The position numbers were made by a program, and so were the translations under genes. Under the pieces are notes generated by a model. The model was not told the DNA's origin. It saw nothing but the letters and a program-made list of their open reading frames with translations, and ran no database searches. A stretch of DNA of 32,474 bases from a bacterium (GTDB lineage: Bacteria > Bacteroidota > Bacteroidia > Cytophagales > Cyclobacteriaceae): positions 1 to 32,474 of the forward strand of contig JANSWY010000061.1 in NCBI GenBank assembly GCA_024743255.1, written 5' to 3'. Positions 17,574-26,044 of this stretch are shown piece by piece (positions within the stretch are counted from its first letter, which is position 1; the number at the start of each line of letters is the position of its first letter).

Positions 17574-18440
17574 TTACAAATCGAGTAAATCGACTTCTCT
17601 TTCGTTTCCTTCGTTATCAGTGATGGTGACCAAAGTATCACAAGTCCCATCTCCGAAATTAATTGTGAATACTTCGCCTTCTTTTGTTACTTGTTTCACA
17701 CCTTGAACCGGAATGAATCTTCTTCTTCCATTCACTCTGCAGTCTCTTAAATAAACCATATCCTCTAATACAATCGTGCTGTAGTTAACATCTGATCTCG
17801 TTTTTCCAGTTGCCATACTACCTTCCAGAATATGAACTTCGTCTCTCAATGGATTATTCCCTCGATACCAAACTCTTTCTCTATCCACTTCTCTTGTGGC
17901 AGTTGTGCCATCAGAAAACTTGATTTGTCCACCAGTCAATTCAATGTTATGGTGTGGTGCTTCTTCATTGGAGTCATTCAGGTTTGTCAGTGTTCTCTTA
18001 CCAATAATCAAGTTGTCATTAATGGAGAGATCTTCAGCTTCCCATGTTATCACGGAACCAGCTTCCCATCTCCTACCAGTCCAGGTAATATGAATTTTTC
18101 CGGTTCTTACCTGCCCATCTGGTAGAGTACAACCTTCTTTCCCATAATCAATGGTCAAAGTTGAATCAGTCCATGTTTTTACGGCACATACAGCATCTAT
18201 TCTGTCGTCATCAGTCTCTTCTGTAGTCCTACCTGCACTGTTTCCAGGACCAAATTCAAAAGCCACATTCGCTAAATCGTCCAAATCTTCATACTGCGCT
18301 TCATCCACTGTCAAATCAGCTGCAACAGTTACTTCTTCAGATAGAATTTCTGTATTCAAATCATCATTCTCGTCGTTGCATGAGCTAACCCAAATTCCTG
18401 CAACAAACATTAATCCTAAAGCATACCTTGTAGTCTTCAT
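17574..18440 (-). CDS. Secreted lipoprotein of unknown function
   Basis: I start at ATG 18440 (MKTTRYALGLMFVAGIWVSS), which gives a lipoprotein signal peptide with the lipid-attachment Cys at about residue 21 (WVSSC). An in-frame start 11 codons upstream would displace it. The mature protein is very acidic at first (NDENDDLNTEILSEEVTVAA). It then turns beta-rich, with Trp/Gly strands such as GKIHITWTGRRWEAGSVITW and four further Cys residues that could form two disulfides. I do not recognise a named domain. It is a single-gene unit inside the permease cluster, with its own terminator. The sequence alone does not show whether it serves the permeases. Confidence 0.75.
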   Translation of the reverse strand: MKTTRYALGLMFVAGIWVSSCNDENDDLNTEILSEEVTVAADLTVDEAQYEDLDDLANVAFEFGPGNSAGRTTEETDDDRIDAVCAVKTWTDSTLTIDYGKEGCTLPDGQVRTGKIHITWTGRRWEAGSVITWEAEDLSINDNLIIGKRTLTNLNDSNEEAPHHNIELTGGQIKFSDGTTATREVDRERVWYRGNNPLRDEVHILEGSMATGKTRSDVNYSTIVLEDMVYLRDCRVNGRRRFIPVQGVKQVTKEGEVFTINFGDGTCDTLVTITDNEGNEREVDLLDL

Positions 18441-18638
18441 AATTATACCATTTAAGTCTTTTATTATTTTCAAGTGTTAAGTATCCCTTAGAAATGAAAA
18501 GAGTTAAATGGTTTAATTGAGCCGCTTAAAAAATTCACATAAACCTCAATATCAACGACTTACATTTTAATAATTGATAAAAACTAATTCGAAAGACTCG
18601 TTCCACATCGGAAATCGTGTTGAATAATGGCCGAAAGG

Positions 18639-18647
18639 TATTTTTTG
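18639..18647 (+). promoter_or_regulatory. Weak candidate -7 element for the AraC-permease fusion gene
   Basis: TATTTTTTG resembles TAnnTTTG with one extra spacer base, the same variant seen before the kinase operon. It would place the transcript start near 18650-18655, about 25 nt before the proposed TTG start codon. This supports that start, since there is no ATG nearby. The 238-base gap 18441-18678 otherwise shows nothing I can name. Confidence 0.3.
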
Positions 18648-18678
18648 ATTTATTTTCACTGATAAAAAGCAATTAACC

Positions 18679-21600
18679 TTGGAGGCAGTCATCCCATTTT
18701 TACTAGGTATCACTTCCCTGATTTATCTGATTCTGATTAGAAAGACAGACAATAGTAGTTGGTCAGCCTACTATTGGGGTGTGTTTACGCTGGGAGGTTT
18801 AATAAGCATTTGGGCTCCTCAATATTGTTACATCCTTATTGCCGTAATTCCGACCGCCTTAAGAATCTCAACACGGTTTTGGTTTCTTCAGCAGCAAAAG
18901 TGGGAGTCTCTTTTCATTCCAGTTCCCTTGATCATTCTGTATTGGATATTGTTCACTTTCACAGGTCTATTAAAATATCTCCTTCCAGTATTTCTGTTGA
19001 TAGAGGTTTATATCACCATCCGATATTTTTCAAATGTGTTCAGAACCAAAGGAACAGGATGGTTTATTGGCTCTGGTAGTAAATTGGATTGGTATCGCTT
19101 TTTCCTGTTGACAAACTTGATTTTACTGGTTAGTGTAGCAGGCACTCACTTCAATGAATTGAATAGCATTAGCTTCATTGTAATGCAATACTCGATAGTT
19201 GGTGTAGGGCTATTGGCAATTATCAAATACTCTAATTCCAGAACCGCATTTTCTCCTTTCTTCGAAGAACACAAATACGCCAAATCCACCCTAGATCAAA
19301 AAGAAAAATTTGAAATCTTACAAAAGCTTGAGTTTCAAATCCGTGAAGGTTTTCATTTGGACAGCAATGCATCCCTATCTGGGTTAGCAAAAAAGATTGG
19401 CACTTCGACTCACCAACTCTCACAGGTGATCAATGAATCAAAAGAGATGAGCTTCTTTGAATTAATGGCTTATCACAGAGTTCAGGAATCTAAGAAACTA
19501 TTAAAATCCCCAAAAACCAGACATTACAAGATTGAAGAAATAGCAGAACAGGTAGGCTATTTATCTAAATCAGCATTCAATACTTCTTTCAAGAAAATCA
19601 CGGGTAAAACACCTTCTGAATTCAGAGAAAATGACGTTCGGGAAGATAAGGTCGAACGCCGCGAACATAGGGAAATACGCGATTCCTCAACAATGAGCAG
19701 TACTTTCGGTGATATACAAATGTCAATGCTCATGTTTTCAAATTTTCTAAAAGTTTATCTCAGAAACTTAAAGCGAAACAGGATTTTCGCCTTTATCAAC
19801 TTGTCAGGTTTAATCCTTGGTTTTACAAGTTGTTTATTGATCTTTCTCTTCGTAGCGGATGAATTCTCCTACGACAAATTCCACAATGGTTCAGAGAATA
19901 TCTACCGAATAACACTACAGGCTTCCAACCCTCAAACCAGAACCCCACACCCAATGGCTCAGGCTCTGGTTAATGATTTCCCAGAAGTAGTAAGTGCTGT
20001 TACTTTAACTCCACTTTACGGTCCTGGACTTACGCTTCAATCAAGATACATCAGGAACCCTGAGAATAATACCATGTTCAAAATCCCAGATGGTTTTGCT
20101 GCGGATAGCACATTCTTTGATGTCTTTGATTTTGAGCTTATTGCTGGAGATGAAAAGACCGCCTTAAAGTCTCCAGGGTCAGTTGTCATAACAGAGGAAA
20201 TGGCAAATCGATTCTTTGGCACCACCGATGTTCTAGGCAAAACGCTCGAAGCAGCAGAAGATGGATCAAGCGGGTTGATTTCAGGTGTAATGAAAAACCC
20301 TCCTAAAAACAGTCATTTCCACCCTCAATACATCATTCCGTACGCATCTCTGAAAGCTGATCCTGGAAATGCCAGATGGATGAGCTGGAGCGATCCGGGG
20401 CATTTTAATTATATCAGAATGATGGATGGAGCTGACCACAAAAAGCTGGAAGCAGCACTTTCAGAATGGGTGTTGAAATATAGTGAAGGTGTTGAAAAGG
20501 AATTAGTAGATGCGATTCAACAAGGCTTTGTTTCTTTCGGAGTTCAACCTATTGAAGATATTCATTTACAAAGTCAATTAAGATGGGAATTGGAAGCCAA
20601 CAGTAGTATCACTTATGTATACATCCTGATAGCTTCTATTGTATTCATCCTAATCATTATCTCCATTAACTTCATCAATTTATACACCGCCAGATCATTT
20701 GAAAGAGCACAGGAAGTCGGAATAAGAAAGACTTTAGGTGCATCCAATAGTTCAATCTCCACGCAGTTTATTGGAGAATCGATTCTTACCTGCCTCTTTG
20801 CCTTATTAATCGCATTTGGAATGGGAGCGATTGTCCTGGATAGTTTCAATCAGTTGGCTGCTAAATCCATTGAAATAAGTGAACTATTCAGCTTCAAGAC
20901 TATCATTTCAGGCTTGGGATTAGTGCTGCTAATTGGGGCAATTAGTGGGTTGTACCCTTCATTCACCATAGGTAAAATAAAATCAATAGAAGTTCTAAAA
21001 GGAAAATTCATTAATCAAAGGCAAGGTGCCTGGAAGAGAAACCTGCTAATTACCGCACAATTCACTGTGAGCGCGATAATGATTTTTGGAAGTATCATTA
21101 TTCTGAACCAGGTAAAGTTCCTGGAATCACAATCTGTTGGTTTCAACCAGGAACAATTAGTAGTACTGGAACTAAACACTAATAATGAACAGCAATCCAG
21201 AGAAACCATTAAAAACGAGCTTCTCAAAATTCCAGGTGTAATATCAACCGGTGGAATTTCCAATGTTCCCGGAGGTCAATTCAATCAAAATGACCTGTTC
21301 CATGAATCAAATCCATTTGACAGAGTTCCTGCTTCTGAACTTTGGGTAGATTTCGATGGACTTCAGGTTTTGGGCATTGAATTAGAATCTGGAAGATGGT
21401 TTGATAAGTCAAGTAAACTGGATTCATCTCAGCAAAATTTCATTATAAATGAAACAGCTTTTAATCTATTAAATCTCAATGAACCTAATTCACAAATCAT
21501 GTGGGGTTGGGAAAGTGGTGATAGAAAAGGAACTGTAGTAGGAGTTATGAAAGATTTCAACTTCAAGTCTCTTCACGAGCCGGTAAAACCAATTGTTGTA

Positions 21601-22155
21601 ACCGTAGGACTTCAGTTTCTTAGCAAATTAATGATCAGAATTGATGGCCAAAACGTACCAGAAACAATAAAGGCCATTGAAGCCGTTCACAACAAATTCG
21701 ATTCTGAATTTGCACCCGAGATAACTTTCCTTGATGATCAATTGAATAATCTGTACAATTCCGAAAGAAGGGCTTTTCAGATATTCAATATCTTTTCTGT
21801 AATCGCATTAATTCTTGCAGCGATGGGGCTCTTGGGAATCGCATATTTAGTGATTACACAAAGGACAAAAGAGATCGGTATCAGAAAAGTTTTAGGTGCA
21901 AGAATCCCCGACCTCCTGTGGATGGAAAATCAGTCGTTCATCAAAATTATTGGAATTTCAACAATCATTGGGTTACCAACAGCCTTTTACATCATGAAAC
22001 AGTGGCTTGCAGAATTTGCGTACGCTACAGAAATAGGGTTAGTACCATTCGCTATCACAACAGTAATATTGATACTTGTAGCAGTTGCCAGTGTAAGTTT
22101 CGCAATTCTCCGAACGATTACAAAGAATCCAAGTCATGCGCTGAGGTATGAGTAA
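18679..22155 (+). CDS. Fusion of a 7TM AraC-type regulator with a double-FtsX permease
   Basis: One uninterrupted frame of 1158 residues. Residues 1-185 carry about seven hydrophobic helices. Residues 210-316 are an AraC-type DNA-binding domain with two helix-turn-helix units, LSGLAKKIGTSTHQLSQVIN (233-252) and IEEIAEQVGYLSKSAFNTSF (285-304), followed by KKITGKTPSEFR. A charged linker (about 318-338) joins it to a complete permease (353-1158). The permease has two FtsX halves, with coupling motifs ERAQEVGIRKTLGAS and RTKEIGIRKVLGAR. Seven helices would put the AraC part in the cytoplasm, where the permease N-terminus must also lie, so the topology is consistent. The start is TTG 18679, because the frame is open only to 18649 and has no ATG. 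An internal ATG (19693, residue 339) could also yield a free permease. No ATPase is adjacent. Confidence 0.88.
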   Translation: MEAVIPFLLGITSLIYLILIRKTDNSSWSAYYWGVFTLGGLISIWAPQYCYILIAVIPTALRISTRFWFLQQQKWESLFIPVPLIILYWILFTFTGLLKYLLPVFLLIEVYITIRYFSNVFRTKGTGWFIGSGSKLDWYRFFLLTNLILLVSVAGTHFNELNSISFIVMQYSIVGVGLLAIIKYSNSRTAFSPFFEEHKYAKSTLDQKEKFEILQKLEFQIREGFHLDSNASLSGLAKKIGTSTHQLSQVINESKEMSFFELMAYHRVQESKKLLKSPKTRHYKIEEIAEQVGYLSKSAFNTSFKKITGKTPSEFRENDVREDKVERREHREIRDSSTMSSTFGDIQMSMLMFSNFLKVYLRNLKRNRIFAFINLSGLILGFTSCLLIFLFVADEFSYDKFHNGSENIYRITLQASNPQTRTPHPMAQALVNDFPEVVSAVTLTPLYGPGLTLQSRYIRNPENNTMFKIPDGFAADSTFFDVFDFELIAGDEKTALKSPGSVVITEEMANRFFGTTDVLGKTLEAAEDGSSGLISGVMKNPPKNSHFHPQYIIPYASLKADPGNARWMSWSDPGHFNYIRMMDGADHKKLEAALSEWVLKYSEGVEKELVDAIQQGFVSFGVQPIEDIHLQSQLRWELEANSSITYVYILIASIVFILIIISINFINLYTARSFERAQEVGIRKTLGASNSSISTQFIGESILTCLFALLIAFGMGAIVLDSFNQLAAKSIEISELFSFKTIISGLGLVLLIGAISGLYPSFTIGKIKSIEVLKGKFINQRQGAWKRNLLITAQFTVSAIMIFGSIIILNQVKFLESQSVGFNQEQLVVLELNTNNEQQSRETIKNELLKIPGVISTGGISNVPGGQFNQNDLFHESNPFDRVPASELWVDFDGLQVLGIELESGRWFDKSSKLDSSQQNFIINETAFNLLNLNEPNSQIMWGWESGDRKGTVVGVMKDFNFKSLHEPVKPIVVTVGLQFLSKLMIRIDGQNVPETIKAIEAVHNKFDSEFAPEITFLDDQLNNLYNSERRAFQIFNIFSVIALILAAMGLLGIAYLVITQRTKEIGIRKVLGARIPDLLWMENQSFIKIIGISTIIGLPTAFYIMKQWLAEFAYATEIGLVPFAITTVILILVAVASVSFAILRTITKNPSHALRYE

Positions 22156-22172
22156 CAAATAACACTAAGGGA

Positions 22173-22304
22173 CGTCATTCCGGAATTTCAGTAGCGAAGT
22201 GAATGAAATATCCGGAATCCCGAAGTTTGCAGCACTTATGAAATCTGTGAGTGCTAAACGAATTCGGGATTCCTGATCTTCGCTTCGCTTCGTCAGGAAT
22301 GACG
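22173..22304. repeat. Long imperfect palindromic intergenic element between convergent permease genes
   Basis: CGTCATTCC (22173-22181) pairs with GGAATGACG (22296-22304) as outer arms. Inside are nested stems. CCGGAATTTCA pairs with TGAAATATCCGG, with one bulge. GGAATCCCGAA pairs with TTCGGGATTCC and continues through GTTTGCAGCACT against AGTGCTAAAC. TCCTGA pairs with TCAGGA around a TTCGCTTCGCTTCG loop. The whole could fold as a multi-armed structure. Its outer GTCATTCC...GGAATGAC arms resemble interspersed elements common between Bacteroidota genes. It may also end both convergent transcripts. Confidence 0.75.
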
Positions 22305-22325
22305 CTTTCAGTTTATATGGAGACC

Positions 22326-24956
22326 TTACTCATACTTCAACGTCCTACTCGGACTAATAACTGCCACTTTATAAATCTGATAGCCAACAGTACCAAGAGC
22401 GAATGCTACAACAATAAACAGAGATAAAACCGCCAATGCCCACGGGAAATCGATTCTATAAGCGTAGTTGTTCAACCATTGATCCATACTGAAATAAATC
22501 AATGGGATTCCAATTATTGCAGCAATCCCCAACAACCAAATAAAATCCTTAAAGAATATCACCACAATCTGGCTGATTTCCGCTCCTAGCACTTTTCTTA
22601 TTCCCACTTCCTTGGTTCTTTGAATTGATAAGAATGAAGCCAATCCAAACAGACCCAACATGGCAACCAGAATGGCAAAAGTTGAGAACACAGCGAAAAC
22701 ATTTCCAAACTTCTCATCTTCACGATATAATGTGTCAAATCGCTCATCTAAGAAACTGTAAGTAAGTGGTACATTTGGATAGAATTCACTCCATTTGCTG
22801 TCTATAAATTTGATAGTCTCTTTGTAATTATCAGGCTTAAGCTTGATTGCTAAACTCCTAGGGGTCATCCAGGGCATATAGATTGTAGGCTCCACTTTAG
22901 TTTTCAAACTTGTTCTATTCCAGTCTTTCACTACTCCAACAATATTATATTTCCTTGCTTTTTCGTGTTGCCCCCATCTTACCTGCAAGCCTACAGCCTC
23001 AGCATCATCGGTAATCCCGTGCCTCCTTAGAAATGATTGATTTGGAATAATCGCAGCAGAATCGGAAGCCATTTCTCTGTCAAAATTTCTACCTGCTACC
23101 AACTGCATCCCTACAGCCTCCATAAAATAGTCGTCATTCCATTGCATAAAAGTCGTGCCCTCCAGAAAATCCGATTTGCCAATTACTTTTAGCTCATCCG
23201 TTGTGGCATTAATATCATCATGACCACCACCTGGAAGATTAGAAGTTCCTCCTACAACCAGAATATTTGGGTTAGATCTAAGTTCATCTTTAAATGAATT
23301 GATCGTGGTTCTGAAAGTTTTTCTTTCTTCAGGTGTGCTTGCTCGGGGTACGGTCAAAGAAAGAACATGATCGGTATTAATTCCCTTATCAGTTCCTTTC
23401 ATAAACTGAACTTGTCTATAAACGGTAAAGGTAGAGGCGATTAATACCAATGAAGCTGTAAACTGAAGCACTACCAACCCCTTTCTCAAATAAACTCCCT
23501 GCTTTGAATTCCTGAATTTTCCTTTTAGAACAGTAACAGGTTGAAAAGATGAAAGAATTAATGATGGATATACTCCTGAAATAATAGTTCCGGCTACAGT
23601 AAATATCAATAGTGCTCGAAGGAATGGCCAATAATTCCATACATCTACAACTAATTCCTTACCTACCAAAATATTAAAATACGGTAATGCCATTTGCGCG
23701 AGGAATAATGCAACAATGGCTCCCAATGCATTGATAAAAAAAGATTCAAATAGAAACTGACCTATCAATTGTGCCTTAATTGCTCCTACCACTTTTCTTA
23801 ATCCAACTTCTTTCGCTCTATCAACCGCTCGTGCTGTTGAAAGATTGACATAATTCACCCAAGCAATAACCAAAATAAAGATTGAAATAATAGTAAGAAA
23901 AGTAACTGCTTTCTGACTACCCATAATGTGAGGCTCATATGAATAATCTGACTTCAAATAGATATCTGTTAAAGGAAATATGTCCATAAACTCAGTAGTT
24001 TCCTCACCAAATTGCTTTAATGAAGCCTGATGTAACTTCTCATTCAAAACAGTCAAATCACTACCTTCCTGCACCTTCACATAAACATAGTAGTTGTTGT
24101 AGCTCCAGTTTTCATAATCGTCTCGTGATTTCATTATGCCATCAGAAACAAGAATATCAAACGGATAATGGGTGTTCGCTGGAATATCTTCTATCAGCCC
24201 TGTAACCTTTAATGTCACTTTATTTGGTGTAAGCATCTCAATAGTTTGCCCTACCGTATTTGCATCTCCGAAGTATGACTTTGCTTTGGATTGAGTAAGT
24301 ACTACAGCATGAGGATCATCGAAGAAATGTTCAACATCCCCTTGAAGTACTTTATAGTTAAAGAAGTCAAAGAATCTTATATCTGCTGATACACCACCTT
24401 TTTCAATGTAGGTTGAGCCAGCATTTCGAAGTATCATTCGGTCGAGCTTCCTGGTAACTGTATGATTTGTAATCTCTGGAATTTCATCTTGCAAGACCTT
24501 TCCTGCCAGGTATGAAGCCATTGCATCTTTTACTTCGATCGTGCCATTTGAAGTTGCCAGATTACCAACTCTGAAAGTTTGATCTGCATCATGGTGGAAA
24601 CTATCATAGCTTTTTTCGAAGTTGACATATTCATTAATCAACAGAAATCCAGCCAATCCAATGGCTAGTCCGATCACATTAATTGCCGTGTAAACCTTAT
24701 GTCTTTGAAGGTTACGAATACTGATTTTTAAATAATTTCTAAACATTGCTGAGTTTATTATTGAGTTTTTGAATAAGGGTCTGATCAATGCGGGACGGAA
24801 TAAGAGAATCACGTCAGCCAGATATTTCAGCCCTGCGAGTTTTTTATTTTGTTCTAAGTGGTCAGAATACAATTCCTCTAGATCGCCCTGTATGTCGGGA
24901 TAATATTCAGGATTGCAATACCATTTAAATAATCGATCTGCTATTTTTCTGATCAT
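22326..24956 (-). CDS. Double-FtsX ABC transporter permease with prefix domain (PadR-linked, copy 2)
   Basis: The 876-residue protein opens with a prefix domain (about 1-62, DIQGDLEELYSDHLEQNKKL), a clearer example of the PadR-linked permease prefix than copy 1. The first FtsX helix is AINVIGLAIGLAGFLLINEY (about 90-110). Two MacB-like periplasmic domains and two sets of three helices follow. Coupling motifs are DRAKEVGLRKVVGAIKAQ and RTKEVGIRKVLGAEIS, and the end SPSRTLKYE is the usual tail. It shares its layout with the 868-residue permease and the permease part of the AraC fusion, so the three are paralogues. Its start overlaps the PadR stop by 4 bp. No ATPase is adjacent. The gene converges on the AraC fusion across a palindromic element. 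Confidence 0.9.
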   Translation of the reverse strand: MIRKIADRLFKWYCNPEYYPDIQGDLEELYSDHLEQNKKLAGLKYLADVILLFRPALIRPLFKNSIINSAMFRNYLKISIRNLQRHKVYTAINVIGLAIGLAGFLLINEYVNFEKSYDSFHHDADQTFRVGNLATSNGTIEVKDAMASYLAGKVLQDEIPEITNHTVTRKLDRMILRNAGSTYIEKGGVSADIRFFDFFNYKVLQGDVEHFFDDPHAVVLTQSKAKSYFGDANTVGQTIEMLTPNKVTLKVTGLIEDIPANTHYPFDILVSDGIMKSRDDYENWSYNNYYVYVKVQEGSDLTVLNEKLHQASLKQFGEETTEFMDIFPLTDIYLKSDYSYEPHIMGSQKAVTFLTIISIFILVIAWVNYVNLSTARAVDRAKEVGLRKVVGAIKAQLIGQFLFESFFINALGAIVALFLAQMALPYFNILVGKELVVDVWNYWPFLRALLIFTVAGTIISGVYPSLILSSFQPVTVLKGKFRNSKQGVYLRKGLVVLQFTASLVLIASTFTVYRQVQFMKGTDKGINTDHVLSLTVPRASTPEERKTFRTTINSFKDELRSNPNILVVGGTSNLPGGGHDDINATTDELKVIGKSDFLEGTTFMQWNDDYFMEAVGMQLVAGRNFDREMASDSAAIIPNQSFLRRHGITDDAEAVGLQVRWGQHEKARKYNIVGVVKDWNRTSLKTKVEPTIYMPWMTPRSLAIKLKPDNYKETIKFIDSKWSEFYPNVPLTYSFLDERFDTLYREDEKFGNVFAVFSTFAILVAMLGLFGLASFLSIQRTKEVGIRKVLGAEISQIVVIFFKDFIWLLGIAAIIGIPLIYFSMDQWLNNYAYRIDFPWALAVLSLFIVVAFALGTVGYQIYKVAVISPSRTLKYE

Positions 24957-25291
24957 ACAATCTTGAGATCGAGTGCTACGCTAGGAATTGAATCCCAAAG
25001 CTCTGTTCGGATGTCCTTAGAATATTCCAATGCCTCCTTACCAAGTGCAGTGATATTGAAAAACCTTTTCGGCTTACCTCCACGCTTTTCATTGGTCTCT
25101 CCTACTCTACTTGATAAATAACCTTTCTTCTCCATTCGTCTAAGTGCCGATTGTAAAGCACCAACACTTACCTTTCTGTTGAGCCTTTTTTCGATCTCTT
25201 CTTTCACTGCAACACCGTATGCTTCGTCGAACAGCACACCTACCGTCAACAGTACAATTTCCTCGAATTCACCTAATTGATACTTTTTCAT
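24953..25291 (-). CDS. PadR-family transcriptional regulator, partner of the 876-residue permease
   Basis: The 112-residue protein has the same short PadR fold as the other copy. It opens with MKKYQLGEFEEIVLLTVGVL, followed by VKEEIEKRLNRKVSVGALQS and the recognition helix SALRRMEKKGYLSSR (about 46-60). GGKPKRFFNITALGKEAL forms the wing (about 69-86). It is translationally coupled to the permease (ATGA, 24953-24956). A Shine-Dalgarno-like AGGAG lies 8 nt before the ATG, inside the proximal copy of a 23-bp direct repeat. A repressor bound there would cover both the transcription start region and the ribosome site. It is divergent from the Crp-family gene. Confidence 0.9.
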   Translation of the reverse strand: MKKYQLGEFEEIVLLTVGVLFDEAYGVAVKEEIEKRLNRKVSVGALQSALRRMEKKGYLSSRVGETNEKRGGKPKRFFNITALGKEALEYSKDIRTELWDSIPSVALDLKIV

Positions 25292-25292
25292 A

Positions 25293-25361
25293 GCAATCTC
25301 CTAATTGTAGTATTGGACGTAAATATAAAAAATTTGTTGCAATGTCCTAATTGTAGTATTG
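25293..25361 (-). promoter_or_regulatory. Paired 23-bp operator-like repeats bracketing the promoter of the second PadR gene
   Basis: Two 23-bp copies at 25293-25315 and 25339-25361 match at 22 of 23 positions. The shared core is TCCTAATTGTAGTATTG, and the copies start 46 bp apart. The proximal copy ends 1 bp before the PadR start codon (25291). Between the copies, on the minus strand, lies TATATTTA (25327-25320), near the -7 consensus. The layout repeats that of the other PadR gene with a different sequence, so each PadR probably recognises its own site. The distal copy is 45 bp from the divergent Crp gene and could affect it too. Confidence 0.65.
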
Positions 25362-25406
25362 ATATCTTTCACGAACTTTTAAAAAATACTTGTAGTTTTA
25401 TGATGT

Positions 25407-26036
25407 ATGAGTGAAGAGTTAAGAGACCGAATGCTTCAGGCGGAATTGGAGCCACAATTAATAGATGAATTCATCTCTCTGGGACGAATAAAAAAAGTTT
25501 CTGCTGGTCAGGTAGTAGTAAGTCCAGGTTCGCAAAATACTGAAATGCCGATTGTTCTGGATGGATTGTTGAAAGTCATGAGACAGGATAATGACCAAAG
25601 AGAAATACTTCTCTATTATTTGGAAGGAGGAGAAACATGCGCAATGTCAATTACATGTTGTCTTGAAGGCAAGAAAAGCAGTTTCAAGCTTATCGCAGAG
25701 GAAGATTCCACACTTTGGATGATCCCGGTAGCTCATATGGATAGCTGGGTTCAGAAGTATCCAATGTTTAGGAGGTTTGTTTTTGCTGCGTATCAATCAA
25801 GATTTGACGAACTGCTGGAAACCATTGATAGCATCACTTTCCTAAAAATGGATGAACGACTTTACAAGTTTCTACTCGATACAAAGCAGGCCACAGGCTC
25901 ATTCAGCATCAACATGACTCATGAGCAAATTGCTAAACAACTCAATACATCCAGAGTAGTGATCTCCAGATTGCTGAAACAACTTGAAGGGGAAGGAAAA
26001 ATCGAACAACATCGAAATAAAGTAGAGGTTCTGTAA
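25407..26036 (+). CDS. Crp/Fnr-family regulator, probable activator of sulfide/persulfide genes
   Basis: The 209-residue protein has an N-terminal cNMP-binding-type beta-roll (about 15-120) and a C-terminal winged helix with EQIAKQLNTSRVVISRLLKQ (about 173-192). The cNMP pocket lacks the usual RxS phosphate-binding signature, so a nucleotide ligand is doubtful. Its only three cysteines lie together, C78, C84 and C85 in GETCAMSITCCLEGK, on the loop after the glycine turn. That placement suits a thiol sensor of persulfide or redox state, which is an inference. The next two genes, a SulP transporter and a persulfide dioxygenase-rhodanese, each have a Crp-type palindrome at the same distance from their -7 element. 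They are therefore its likely targets. Confidence 0.88.
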   Translation: MSEELRDRMLQAELEPQLIDEFISLGRIKKVSAGQVVVSPGSQNTEMPIVLDGLLKVMRQDNDQREILLYYLEGGETCAMSITCCLEGKKSSFKLIAEEDSTLWMIPVAHMDSWVQKYPMFRRFVFAAYQSRFDELLETIDSITFLKMDERLYKFLLDTKQATGSFSINMTHEQIAKQLNTSRVVISRLLKQLEGEGKIEQHRNKVEVL

Positions 26037-26044
26037 AACCACAA

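Noticed and set aside
19640-19760. AraC-permease fusion as an assembly or frameshift artefact
   Set aside because: The frame is continuous with no stop, the linker is charged and plausible, and the topology of both halves agrees. An error would have had to remove a stop codon without breaking the frame. Internal initiation at 19693 remains possible.
25293-25361. Two-unit CRISPR-like array
   Set aside because: There are only two repeats with a 23-bp gap, placed in a promoter, and no cas genes are nearby. A regulator binding site explains it better.
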